From Pseudomaricurvus sp965656525 (GTDB taxonomy: Bacteria; Pseudomonadota; Gammaproteobacteria; Pseudomonadales; Cellvibrionaceae): DNA of 64,000 bases. Position numbers and translations under genes: made by a program. Positions 1 through 7,715 of the stretch are shown piece after piece. The stretch covers positions 1 to 64,000 of the forward strand of contig CBFHKY010000005.1 of assembly GCA_965656525.1 (NCBI GenBank), given 5' to 3'. The notes beneath the pieces were generated by a model. That model saw nothing but the letters and a program-made list of their open reading frames with translations, searched no databases and had not been told where the DNA came from. How positions within the stretch are numbered: the stretch's first letter is position 1; each line of letters opens with the position of its first letter.

Positions 1-945
1 ATTCGCGTAGTGGGTGGCAATTTTGTGATCGCAAAACCCATGGGTGTGATTCAAGGCACCGATTTACAGCACACGGGCAAAGTGCGCCGCGTGGATCATG
101 AAGGGTTGCAACAGGCTTTGGGCCACGGCTCCATCGTGGTGCTATCGCCGATGGGTTATTCTTCCACTGGCGAAGTGTTTAACCTCAGCTTTACCGAAGT
201 AGCAACCGAAGTGGCCGCGGCCCTAAAAGCCGACAAGTTGATTGCCTTTTCATCGTCTTCGGGGTTGAGCGATCACGATGGTCAATTGTTAAGAGAGCTG
301 AGCTTAGAAGAGTGCGCCCAACAATTGCAGCGCCTACAGGATGATCACGATCGTTCGCAATCCTTACAAGCCTGTTTTGATGCCTGCCAACGCGGCGTTC
401 CCCGCGCGCAAATGATCAGCTACCACGAGGATGGCGCCCTATTGCAGGAACTTTTCACCCGTGACGGCTCCGGCACGCTGGTGCATCGGGATAACTATGA
501 ATTCGTGCGTCAGGCCACCATTGATGATGTGGGCGGCCTGCTGGGGTTGATCGAGCCACTGGAACAACAAGGCGCGCTGGTCAGACGTTCGCGGGAGCTT
601 CTAGAAAGCGAAATCACACGTTTTACCTTGATGGAAAAAGACCGCGCCATTGTGGCTTGTTCAGCTCTTTACCCCTATACCGGCGATCGCAACGTGGCCG
701 AACTGGCCTGCGTGGCCACCCACCCCGATTACCGCAAAGGTGGCCGTGCCGCAAAAGTGTTGGAAGCGATCGAAAAACAAGCCCGCGCGATGGGCATTCG
801 AGAACTGTTTGTGCTAACCACACAAACCGCCCACTGGTTTATCGAACAAGGCTTTATCGCCGCCCCGCTGGAGTGGCTGCCAGAAGAAAAACAAAGCCTT
901 TACAACTACCAGCGCAACTCCAAGGTTTTTGTGAAAAAGATCTGA
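1..945 (+). CDS. argA: N-acetylglutamate synthase, 3' part
   Basis: Catalyses the first step of arginine synthesis, acetyl transfer from acetyl-CoA to glutamate, in the cytoplasm. The reading frame is open from the first base (it reads IRVVGGNF), so the start lies outside the window and about 130 N-terminal residues are missing compared with the ~440-residue E. coli enzyme. The visible protein has the end of the amino-acid-kinase-like domain (SYHEDGALLQELF) and then the C-terminal GNAT domain (RRATIDD-like stretch, LEQQGALVRRSRE, HPDYRKGG, LFVLTTQTAHWF, LYNYQRNSK). It matches bifunctional-architecture ArgA along its whole visible length. A strong hairpin follows the stop codon at once. Confidence 0.95.
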   Translation: MRVVGGNFVIAKPMGVIQGTDLQHTGKVRRVDHEGLQQALGHGSIVVLSPMGYSSTGEVFNLSFTEVATEVAAALKADKLIAFSSSSGLSDHDGQLLRELSLEECAQQLQRLQDDHDRSQSLQACFDACQRGVPRAQMISYHEDGALLQELFTRDGSGTLVHRDNYEFVRQATIDDVGGLLGLIEPLEQQGALVRRSRELLESEITRFTLMEKDRAIVACSALYPYTGDRNVAELACVATHPDYRKGGRAAKVLEAIEKQARAMGIRELFVLTTQTAHWFIEQGFIAAPLEWLPEEKQSLYNYQRNSKVFVKKI

Positions 946-948
946 TCG

Positions 949-976
949 ACGGCCGGTGACACCGCGCACCGGCCGT
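949..976 (+). terminator. hairpin after argA
   Basis: Perfect 10-bp GC-rich stem, ACGGCCGGTG (949-958) with CACCGGCCGT (967-976), 8-nt loop, starting 3 nt after the argA stop. No clear U tract follows, so it may act as a factor-assisted terminator or an mRNA 3'-end stabiliser. Confidence 0.65.
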
Positions 977-1065
977 TCATCGCGCGGCTCAAAACAGCGG
1001 TTTGAAAGCGCCGCAATCCACCCTCGTCTACCCAGGCTTTCCACCTAACCATCGGCGACAACATC

Positions 1066-1074
1066 TGTTAAAAT
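1066..1074 (+). promoter_or_regulatory. possible extended -10 element for ilvD
   Basis: TG-T-TAAAAT at 1066-1074 resembles an extended -10 hexamer and sits 35 nt upstream of the chosen ilvD start. No good -35 hexamer is visible, so this is only a candidate. Confidence 0.35.
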
Positions 1075-1109
1075 CTCAAGTCACATTTTCAGGCAACGAG
1101 ATCCTAACC

Positions 1110-2945
1110 ATGCCCGTATATCGCTCCAAGACATCTACCGCAGGTCGTAACATGGCCGGAGCCCGCGCACTCTGGCGCGCAACCGGCATGAAAGACGAAG
1201 ACTTTCATAAACCCATCATCGCCATTGCCAACTCTTTCACCCAGTTTGTACCAGGGCACGTGCACCTGAAAGACATGGGGCAGTTGGTGGCTCGCGAAAT
1301 CGAAGCTGCGGGCGGCGTTGCCAAAGAATTCAACACCATCGCTGTGGATGACGGCATCGCCATGGGCCACGACGGTATGCTCTACAGCCTGCCATCGCGC
1401 GACATCATCGCCGATTCCGTGGAGTACATGGTGAACGCCCATTGCGCCGATGCACTGGTGTGTATTTCCAACTGCGACAAAATCACCCCCGGAATGCTGA
1501 TGGCCGCCATGCGCCTGAATGTACCCGTAATTTTTGTATCCGGCGGCCCAATGGAAGCCGGTAAAACCAAACTGTCTGAGCACAAGTTGGATCTGGTCGA
1601 CGCCATGGTGATCGCCGCGGACGATACCGTATCCGACGAGCACGTGGCCGAAATCGAACGCAGCGCCTGCCCCACCTGTGGCTCTTGCTCTGGCATGTTC
1701 ACCGCCAATTCCATGAACTGCCTGACCGAAGCTTTGGGGTTATCCCTGCCCGGTAACGGCACAGTATTGGCAACGCATTCCGACCGCGAAGAACTGTTCT
1801 TGCGCGCTGGCCGCACTATTGTGGAACTGGCCAAGCGTCATTACGAACAAGATGATTATTCCGTACTGCCGCGCTCTATCGGTTCGTTCGAAGCGCTGGA
1901 AAACTGTGTCGCACTGGACATCGCCATGGGCGGCTCTACCAACACCATCCTGCACTTACTGGCCGTTGCACAAGAAGCCGAAGTGAACTTCACCATGGAC
2001 GACATCAACCGCCTGTCGAAGACCATTCCGCAACTGTGTAAAGTGGCCCCGAACACCCAGAAATACCACATCGAAGACGTACATCGCGCCGGCGGCATCA
2101 TGTCTATTCTGGGCGAGCTGGATCGCGCCGGCCTGCTGCACACCAACTTGCCCACCGTACACAGCAGCACCATGGCCGAAGCGCTGGATAACTGGGACAT
2201 CATGCGCAACCCCACCCCAGAAGTGATGCACTTTTACAAAGCAGGCCCCGCGGGTATCCCAACGCAAACGGCCTTTAGCCAATCCACCCGCTGGCCAACG
2301 CTGGATGCCGATCGTGCCGAAGGCTGCATTCGCTCTATCGAACACGCCTTCAGCCTAGAAGGTGGCTTGGCCGTTCTGAATGGCAACATTGCGCTGGATG
2401 GCTGTGTCGTGAAAACCGCCGGTGTGGATGAATCCATCATGGTGTTCGAAGGCAGCGCCTACGTGACCGAGTCCCAAGACGAAGCCGTCGCCGACATTCT
2501 GGCCGATAAAGTCAAAGCGGGCGACATTGTGATTGTGCGCTACGAAGGCCCACGTGGCGGCCCCGGCATGCAAGAAATGCTGTACCCCACCTCTTACATC
2601 AAATCCAAAGGCTTGGGCAAAGATTGCGCCCTACTAACCGATGGTCGTTTTTCTGGCGGCACCTCTGGCCTTTCCATTGGCCATGTATCCCCCGAAGCCG
2701 CCGCCGGTGGTGCCATTGGCTTGGTTCGTCACGGCGACAAAATCCGCATCGACATCCCCAACCGCAGCATTAACGTGCTGGTGAGCGTGGAAGAGCTGGA
2801 CAAACGCCGCGAAGAACAAGACAAACTGGGCTGGAAACCCGCCAAAGAACGCCCACGCAAAGTGAGCGCAGCACTAAAAGCCTACGCCCTGTTAGCCACC
2901 AGTGCCGACAAAGGCGCCGTACGTGATCTAAGCAAACTGGACTGA
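1110..2945 (+). CDS. ilvD: dihydroxy-acid dehydratase
   Basis: Dehydrates 2,3-dihydroxy-3-methylbutanoate (and the methylpentanoate) to the 2-oxo acids in valine/isoleucine synthesis; Fe-S and Mg dependent, cytoplasmic. The protein is 611 residues (E. coli 616). Cluster-ligand motifs are present (CISNCDKITPGM and CPTCGSCSGMFTANSMNCL), as are RYEGPRGGPGMQEMLYPTS and DGRFSGGTSGLSIGHVSPEA. The frame is open upstream to about 1002, but relatives start at MPxYRS, so ATG 1110 is chosen. Single gene with its own hairpin terminator; the argA hairpin separates it from argA. Confidence 0.98.
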   Translation: MPVYRSKTSTAGRNMAGARALWRATGMKDEDFHKPIIAIANSFTQFVPGHVHLKDMGQLVAREIEAAGGVAKEFNTIAVDDGIAMGHDGMLYSLPSRDIIADSVEYMVNAHCADALVCISNCDKITPGMLMAAMRLNVPVIFVSGGPMEAGKTKLSEHKLDLVDAMVIAADDTVSDEHVAEIERSACPTCGSCSGMFTANSMNCLTEALGLSLPGNGTVLATHSDREELFLRAGRTIVELAKRHYEQDDYSVLPRSIGSFEALENCVALDIAMGGSTNTILHLLAVAQEAEVNFTMDDINRLSKTIPQLCKVAPNTQKYHIEDVHRAGGIMSILGELDRAGLLHTNLPTVHSSTMAEALDNWDIMRNPTPEVMHFYKAGPAGIPTQTAFSQSTRWPTLDADRAEGCIRSIEHAFSLEGGLAVLNGNIALDGCVVKTAGVDESIMVFEGSAYVTESQDEAVADILADKVKAGDIVIVRYEGPRGGPGMQEMLYPTSYIKSKGLGKDCALLTDGRFSGGTSGLSIGHVSPEAAAGGAIGLVRHGDKIRIDIPNRSINVLVSVEELDKRREEQDKLGWKPAKERPRKVSAALKAYALLATSADKGAVRDLSKLD

Positions 2946-2952
2946 TCACACC

Positions 2953-2997
2953 ACTCTCGGTTGCTCACCACGGGCAACCGAGAGTCTTATCTTTTTC
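2953..2997 (+). terminator. rho-independent terminator of ilvD
   Basis: 12-bp perfect stem ACTCTCGGTTGC (2953-2964) / GCAACCGAGAGT (2974-2985), 9-nt loop, followed by a T-rich tail (cttatctttttct). Confidence 0.9.
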
Positions 2998-3097
2998 TAT
3001 CTGCCGGCTTAATCTTACTCGCCCTCCTTACCCTGCTACGCCATCCCCCGTCTACACATAACCCATCACAGCGTTTGCCCCTACACCTAAAGTGTGG

Positions 3098-3192
3098 AAT
3101 ATTAAACCCAATAACGGATTGCCCCGCTCAACAAAGGATTAGCCCTACCAAAAAGTAGACACCACATAACGTAGCTGATTACGCACGCGAAA
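3098..3192. repeat. diverged dispersed repeat, copy A
   Basis: About 95 bp that align with 11502-11593 in the same orientation at roughly three-quarters identity by eye. The best-conserved part is AATATTRAACCCRATAAYGG followed by two GGATT-RCCCC-like boxes whose starts are 20 bp apart (3116 and 3136), then CATAAC-TAGC. It has no coding capacity. The rest of the gap between the ilvD terminator and 3327 shows nothing else I recognise. Confidence 0.6.
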
Positions 3193-3326
3193 CCCCTGAA
3201 TTGAAACGCAATCTTTTTAAGAATTAACGATATACGTCAAGACAACGTATTTGAACGTATCGCGCTGGTGTTTGTGTTTGGGCCTTGGCGATATTGAATA
3301 AGCTGTTGAATTTACCTAGAGTATCG

Positions 3327-3693
3327 ATGAAATATCTACTAGCCACATTATTGATAAATTTAATGTCAGGCTGTGCAAACATACCCACAGCAACAGTTCC
3401 TAGCGGATGAAAAATTGCTCTTGTATATGAAACTCCCGACTATATCTGTCACGACCATACAGGCATAACAGCCTTCAATAATTATATTAATTATTACGGT
3501 CTTCCGAGCGAGGATATAGAAAGAGCAATATTTGAAGGTTACAAAATAGAATTTGAAAAATCAGGATATAAGCTTGTTCGAAAAAGAAAGCTATTCATCC
3601 GTGGCCAAGTATCGAGACCAAGCTCAAGAGCCATCTTTTGATGAGGTCAAGTATGAGGCAAATATGTCAGTCGACTTCAAAATTGAGGGTTAA
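3327..3693 (+). pseudogene. broken small lipoprotein gene
   Basis: Starts MKYLLATLLINLMSGCAN, a lipoprotein signal with lipobox LMSGC. An in-frame TGA follows after 27 codons (around 3408). The same frame then continues with plausible coding sequence (KIALVYETPDYICHDHTG, then YYGLPSEDIERAIFEGYK) to about 3590. There it must shift frame near an AAAAAGAAAG run to continue as YSSVAKYRDQAQEPSFDEVK and end at TAA 3691-3693. One nonsense codon plus one frameshift imply a decayed gene, though draft-sequence homopolymer errors could explain the frameshift. No family recognised. It is the last gene before the attC-like element at 3696. Confidence 0.7.
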
Positions 3694-3695
3694 TC

Positions 3696-3722
3696 ACATA
3701 ACAAGCAAAGGCCGCGTTAAGC
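3696..3722 (+). other. short attC-like recombination site
   Basis: Left arm ACATAAC (3696-3702) and right arm GTTAAGC (3716-3722); the right arm fits the integron consensus GTTRRRY exactly. Only 27 bp long, well below the usual attC length, so the central part appears deleted. The right arm is the exact reverse complement of the left arm (GCTTAAC) of the next site at 4206, as expected if 3717-4251 is a cassette that once circularised. Confidence 0.5.
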
Positions 3723-4251
3723 ACCCTCTCAATTAAATTATGGAGTATTAGATCAATGGAAAATCAAGAGTACGCTGGCTTCTGGATTCGCTTGGGGGCA
3801 GTTCTAATTGACCTGGTTGTTATAGCCATTGTCTTCTGGATTCCTTTAACTCTTATTTATGGAGGGGAATACTGGGTTGGAGATCAATTTTATCATGGGT
3901 TTTGGGACTTAATGTTTAGCTACATCCTACCCTTTGTAGCAACTGTTTGGTTTTGGCTTCGCTTTTTCGGAACTCCAGGAAAAATGGCTTTACGCCTGAA
4001 AGTAGTAGATGCAAACACTGGTAGCAAGCTATCCATAGGTCAGGCGATTGGTAGATATTTCGCGTATATCGTTGCAGCTATTCCTCTATTTTTGGGCTAT
4101 ATCTGGATCGGAATGGACAAACGAAAACAAGGTCTTCACGACAAATTGGCAGGCACCGTAGTAATTCGCCAACTGGATAAAGAGCCCGTTAAATTTAGCC
4201 AAAACGCTTAACAAGACCATCAACTTTGCGGCTGCCGTTTATGGTGGCTCG
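3717..4251 (+). mobile_element. integron-type gene cassette carrying an RDD gene
   Basis: 535-bp unit bounded by G/TT crossover points at 3716/3717 and 4251/4252. It contains one gene (3756-4211) whose stop codon lies inside the left arm of its own attC. Joining the ends recreates a matched pair GCTTAAC...GTTAAGC. No integrase gene lies in the window, so this is either the edge of an array or a relic. Known biology: in integron cassettes the crossover falls between G and TT of GTTRRRY. The assignment here is from sequence reading only. Confidence 0.6.
3756..4211 (+). CDS. RDD family membrane protein
   Basis: 151-residue inner-membrane protein with three or four predicted transmembrane helices (about 9-31, 50-70, 104-124). 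RDD hallmarks are visible: R-L-G-A-x3-D near the N-terminus, GTPGKMALRLKVVD in the middle, and KRKQGLHDKLAGTVVI at the C-terminus. The family's function is poorly defined; some members are linked to ion or solute transport. The gene has its own ribosome-binding site (GGAG about 10 nt upstream of ATG) and is the only gene of the cassette at 3717-4251. Its TAA stop is part of the attC left arm, typical of cassette genes. Confidence 0.85.
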   Translation: MENQEYAGFWIRLGAVLIDLVVIAIVFWIPLTLIYGGEYWVGDQFYHGFWDLMFSYILPFVATVWFWLRFFGTPGKMALRLKVVDANTGSKLSIGQAIGRYFAYIVAAIPLFLGYIWIGMDKRKQGLHDKLAGTVVIRQLDKEPVKFSQNA

Positions 4252-4257
4252 TTATGT
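4206..4257 (+). other. attC site of the RDD cassette
   Basis: Left arm GCTTAAC (4206-4212, matches RYYYAAC), right arm GTTATGT (4251-4257, G/TT crossover). The centre is an imperfect palindrome: ACCATCAAC pairs with GTTTATGGT around a GC-rich loop, with unpaired bases on one side as in known attC sites. Length about 52 bp. The right arm, GTTATGTG, is complementary to the left arm CACATAAC of the site at 3695. Confidence 0.65.
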
Positions 4258-4269
4258 GATTGGGGAAAC

Positions 4270-4956
4270 ATGAAAAAATTAGCGCATGAAATATGGATAT
4301 TCGATGGTGAATCTGTTCAGTTCTTAGGGTTACCTTTTTCCACGCGAATGACAGTGGTTAGACTTTCTACTGGAGAGCTCTGGATTCATAGTCCAATAAA
4401 ATTATCTGAATCAATTACAGAGAAAATTGACAGTCTAGGTCCTGTTAAATATTTAATTGCCCCCAATCATTTACATCACTTGTTTTTATCTGAGTGGATC
4501 GCGGTCTATCAAAACGCAGAGGTCTATGGGACAAACGAGGTCATTAAAAAGCGTAGCGATATCTCTTTTCATGGTTCTCTTAACCACCCGAAAAGCTATG
4601 CCTGGGGTCCAGACATTGAACAAGAATTGTTTTCTGGTTCTCCGCTAATGGAAGAATGTGTGTTTTACCATAGCGCCTCAAGTGCGTTAATTGTTGCTGA
4701 CCTAATTGAGAACTTTTCAGGGAAGAACTTTAACTACTGGCAACGGGTTGTCGCCAAAGGTGTTGGTATACTTGCCCCTAATGGGAAAATGCCTTTGGAC
4801 TGGCGCCTAAGCTTTATGTTTGGTAAAGCGGACGCGCGCAAACACCTCTATAGGTTGTTGGGTTGGAACCCGAAAATATTGGTCATGGCTCACGGTAGAA
4901 TCGTCACTGAAAATACAGAGAGGTTCTTACAACAGTCTTTCAAATGGTTAGAATGA
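4270..4956 (+). CDS. DUF4336 domain protein
   Basis: 228 residues, no signal peptide. Matches the DUF4336 family from start to end: LWIHSPIKLSE, GPVKYLIAPNHLHHLFLSEW, FHSASSALIVADLIENF-like and a C-terminal LVMAHGRIV. The family looks like a degenerate metallo-beta-lactamase fold, with histidines in NHLHH and the late H of AHG that could bind metal; function unknown. It begins 18 nt after the crossover point of the attC at 4206-4257, with ribosome-binding site GGGGAAAC, so it occupies the first-gene position of the next cassette. No convincing attC follows it. Confidence 0.8.
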   Translation: MKKLAHEIWIFDGESVQFLGLPFSTRMTVVRLSTGELWIHSPIKLSESITEKIDSLGPVKYLIAPNHLHHLFLSEWIAVYQNAEVYGTNEVIKKRSDISFHGSLNHPKSYAWGPDIEQELFSGSPLMEECVFYHSASSALIVADLIENFSGKNFNYWQRVVAKGVGILAPNGKMPLDWRLSFMFGKADARKHLYRLLGWNPKILVMAHGRIVTENTERFLQQSFKWLE

Positions 4957-5034
4957 AGAACTCGGGAGAAAATCCCACAACAAACACAGCCAATTCGACT
5001 GATTTTCGTCGCGCCCAGAGTGACACAAGCCTAG

Positions 5035-5175
5035 GCTGCGAAGGATCTTGGCATTAATATCGAACTGGAAACACCAGTTTACTCGCGAAACGCAATATCA
5101 CGTGAATTAAAAAAGGAAATTGTAAACAGCGGGGTAAGTCTCGGTAATTTTAAAAAGGCAGCTGTTGCTGTATAA
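5035..5175 (+). pseudogene. gene remnant, C-terminal fragment
   Basis: An open frame of 46 codons with protein-like composition (AAKDLGINIELETPVYSRN, then SRELKKEIVNSGVSLGNFKK) ending at TAA 5173-5175. The same frame carries a TAG just upstream (5032-5034), preceded by a further plausible stretch ending in VTQA, and there is no start codon or ribosome-binding site. I read it as the 3' end of a lost gene in the 300-bp gap between the DUF4336 gene and the next module. Family not recognised. Confidence 0.35.
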
Positions 5176-5257
5176 GTAAGTTGTCTACTTTTGAGGGGAA
5201 AACCACTTTTTCATAAAGTGAAGACTATTTCTGAAATTTTATAAATAGGAATAATAG

Positions 5258-6454
5258 ATGTTAGATTTGGAAATATACGCACCTATAAATATTCCCGTCA
5301 GCTGGCAGTCAGAATTAGTAAAGGACAATGATCAACGTTATGCTTTACTGAAAAAACATTTGTCACCCATCCAGGGGATTCATGTCAAAAAACATCAATG
5401 GCCTATGGGTTATGGTTCGTTAGAGCATGATAATTTACCAGTTTTTTATCAGCCCTGTTCTGTTTTAGAAATTCCAGATTTTGAAGCGGAAAAAGATATT
5501 AGTCACCCTAAACTGTATGTTTATGATAACTGTTTGGCAGTGCTACACTTAGGACTAACCGTTCATTCCGACATTGCCAATATAGATGACTTAGCCATAT
5601 CTAAACGAATTGAAGAGCTTTCTCAGAAATATTTGGCACCAATACTAAAATTAATCTACCAATTAAATCCTGACCCACCTCTGATTAACCCTAGTGCTTA
5701 TAAGTTTTTAGATAATAACAGGGAAAGCTTGATCGATGCCAAACCTCTATGGGTGGCAAGAATGTTGACCCAAAGTAAAAAATTATCTGCTGAACATTAT
5801 CTTAACTGGCTCAAAAACATTGATGCCAAATCCGAATTTTTACAGCTTGGCTCTGGGAATTCATTGCTAGCAAGTAAACAATACTTTTCAGATGTAAATC
5901 GTATTATGGTTATGTCGCAATTTCATGCGGCCTTAATGCACCGTGTCGAGAGTTTACTAAAAGACAATCTGATAAAGTTTAACGGAAAATATTATCATAA
6001 AAGTAAATCCACCTTATTAGGATCGTCTGTTTCTAACCAGCAATATCGTAATGACCACATTGAATATATCAATATTCAGATTTCCGCGGCAGCGGCGGGA
6101 GCACAAGGAAGACGCCGTGAACTACTCCATCAGTTTAATCTTGCCTGGGGAGTCGATGAGCAACGTGAGCGCATAAGCCAACTGGTAACTCTAACTCAAG
6201 CCAGAATAGATCGTCTGTTACAAGAAAAGTTACGGCTACAAAACAGAAATATACAGACGCTGCTGGCTTTCTTAGGCTCCCTTGGACTTATCAGTTTGGT
6301 TGTTGATTTAATCAGTGTTGAGAATGACGTTAGCCATGATAGAACTACAGGCTTACTTGACCTAATCCAACTTGCCTCAGCTGAACACCTTATTGGCCTA
6401 ACTGTTATGATAGTTATTTTTCTTACCCTTTACTTTTATAAAAATCATGAATAA
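5258..6454 (+). CDS. uncharacterised membrane-anchored protein
   Basis: 398 residues, not recognised. There is no signal peptide. The N-terminal ~200 residues look like a soluble mixed fold (KLYVYDNCLAVLHLGLTV near 96-113). Residues ~270-330 are charged and helical (AAAAGAQGRRRELLHQF, RISQLVTLTQARIDRLLQEK). Two C-terminal transmembrane helices follow at about 331-353 and 377-394. The plan (soluble sensor-like part, long helix, C-terminal hairpin membrane anchor) is reminiscent of RMND1/DUF155 or CorA-like proteins, but I see no diagnostic motif. Start ATG has ribosome-binding site AGGA. It overlaps the next gene by 8 bp, so the two are co-translated. AT-richer than the flanking backbone. Confidence 0.7.
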   Translation: MLDLEIYAPINIPVSWQSELVKDNDQRYALLKKHLSPIQGIHVKKHQWPMGYGSLEHDNLPVFYQPCSVLEIPDFEAEKDISHPKLYVYDNCLAVLHLGLTVHSDIANIDDLAISKRIEELSQKYLAPILKLIYQLNPDPPLINPSAYKFLDNNRESLIDAKPLWVARMLTQSKKLSAEHYLNWLKNIDAKSEFLQLGSGNSLLASKQYFSDVNRIMVMSQFHAALMHRVESLLKDNLIKFNGKYYHKSKSTLLGSSVSNQQYRNDHIEYINIQISAAAAGAQGRRRELLHQFNLAWGVDEQRERISQLVTLTQARIDRLLQEKLRLQNRNIQTLLAFLGSLGLISLVVDLISVENDVSHDRTTGLLDLIQLASAEHLIGLTVMIVIFLTLYFYKNHE

Positions 6455-6794
6455 ACGCATTCGTTTCACTATTATATTTTCATCTCTTAACTTCCCTTAT
6501 CAGGACGTGCTAGATTGGCTTACACCTAAGTTAAGCACATTGTTTGCTGGGGCTTGTTGCCAAGAAATCGATGGAATCTGGTCACCTGACGGCCACAATG
6601 ACAAAGTGTCGTATCAAATTGGAAAACAAGAAAAGGGGATGAAAATTCTATTATCCGTTACTCCTAATAAGCAGTCACTCGCGGAGCAACAGATACAAAA
6701 ACTTCTACACGCATTGAAAAACGAATTAGAACTATCTATTTCTTGGGTCCATGTTGAGAAAGATGAAGTAACCGCCCATCACTTCCAGCTATGA
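6447..6794 (+). CDS. uncharacterised small partner protein
   Basis: 115 residues, soluble, no family recognised. Starts inside the end of the previous gene (ATG 6447, previous stop 6452-6454), which implies translational coupling and a joint function with the membrane protein. It contains FPYQDVLDWLTPKLSTLF, a glycine/tryptophan turn (DGIWSPDG) and a helical C-terminal half. The layout faintly recalls DUF3574 (DWLTP...G.W.D), but the match is too weak to assign. Confidence 0.65.
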   Translation: MNKRIRFTIIFSSLNFPYQDVLDWLTPKLSTLFAGACCQEIDGIWSPDGHNDKVSYQIGKQEKGMKILLSVTPNKQSLAEQQIQKLLHALKNELELSISWVHVEKDEVTAHHFQL

Positions 6795-7072
6795 TGCCGA
6801 ACACTCATCTAAAAATGAAAATGATCTTATAGCAGTATCAAAGTTATCTAGGCATCAAAAAGAGTTACTAAAGCAAACTGCTTTAAACATAACAATACGC
6901 TCCAAGTCGACCGCTAAGCAGCATTTGCAGATCTATGGAGTCAGAGCCATTGCGAAAATAGACACACGCATGTAAACCCATTTAGGCTATCACAATTTAG
7001 GGAAGAGTCGCCCTGCGACTCTGACAGCAACACTCTAGAATTGAAACCCAACTGAGCCATTAGGAATGATCT
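6795..7072. other. intergenic stretch with a possible attC arm
   Basis: 278 bp with no gene. It contains ACATAAC at 6887-6893 followed by AATACGCTCCA, with TGGAGTC about 40 nt further on. The left half resembles an attC site, but no matching right arm is present. Nothing else recognised. Confidence 0.25.
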
Positions 7073-7666
7073 ATGCCCCAAATAGCGGTTGTTTACTTTT
7101 CGCACACGGATGTCACCGGCCAATTGGCTCGCGCGCTGGTGACTGGATTACAGTCGGTTAAAGGCGTGGATGTGCTCGAATATAAAATCTACGGGCATAA
7201 CATCGTAGAAGGCCGCTTTGTCGATCATGAAACCCTTACGCGACTATCGACTTATGACGCCATTGTGTTTGGCACCCCAACTTACATGGGCGGAGCATCG
7301 GCTCAATTTAAAGCCTTTGCCGATGCCACCAGTGAACTTTGGTGTGATCAAGAATGGTCGGGGAAGGTTGCCGCAGGCTTTACCTCTGGCAGCGCTCCAA
7401 ATGGGGATCAGTCCAGCACGTTGCAGTACCTTGTTACATTTTCCAGCCAGCACGGTATGTTTTGGGTTGGACTTGATTCGGCTCATGGCTACAAAGATCA
7501 CGGAATCAATCGCTTAGGCTGTCAACTGGGTGTGGTTGCCCTTTCTCCAGACGGTACAGTAAACGAAGTAGACCGTGACTCAGCACAGTATCTAGGCGTT
7601 CGTGTCGCGCAACACACCGTACAACTAACTCATAAAAACAGCAGCGATTGCCAACCGCCCATATGA
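7073..7666 (+). CDS. WrbA-like flavodoxin / NAD(P)H:quinone oxidoreductase family protein
   Basis: 197 residues, cytoplasmic. It has the flavodoxin phosphate-binding start (VVYFSHTDVTGQLARAL), FGTPTYMGGASAQFKAF, and the WrbA-like segment FTSGSAPNGDQSSTLQYL ahead of HGMFWVGLD. The expected role is FMN-dependent two-electron reduction of quinones; the exact substrate is unknown. Ribosome-binding site AGGA precedes ATG 7073. It is a single-gene unit, and its C-terminal tail (THKNSSDCQPPI) is divergent. Confidence 0.85.
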   Translation: MPQIAVVYFSHTDVTGQLARALVTGLQSVKGVDVLEYKIYGHNIVEGRFVDHETLTRLSTYDAIVFGTPTYMGGASAQFKAFADATSELWCDQEWSGKVAAGFTSGSAPNGDQSSTLQYLVTFSSQHGMFWVGLDSAHGYKDHGINRLGCQLGVVALSPDGTVNEVDRDSAQYLGVRVAQHTVQLTHKNSSDCQPPI

Positions 7667-7715
7667 AGAATCTGTTATGTGTTCGCTGCCCGTAAGCCAT
7701 AAAAAAGGAAATTTG

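Noticed and set aside
1104..1643. Long minus-strand ORFs inside ilvD and other GC-rich genes
   Set aside because: Antisense shadows of codon bias in clearly coding plus-strand genes.
4974..5030. Possible attC after the DUF4336 gene (CCACAAC...)
   Set aside because: No right arm of the GTTRRRY type and no palindrome within 60-100 bp.
5258..6454. RMND1/DUF155 or CorA-like identity for the 398-residue protein
   Set aside because: Only the layout is similar; no GMN motif or DUF155 signature is present.
6447..6794. DUF3574 assignment for the 115-residue partner
   Set aside because: Shared short pattern only; length and remaining sequence do not fit well.
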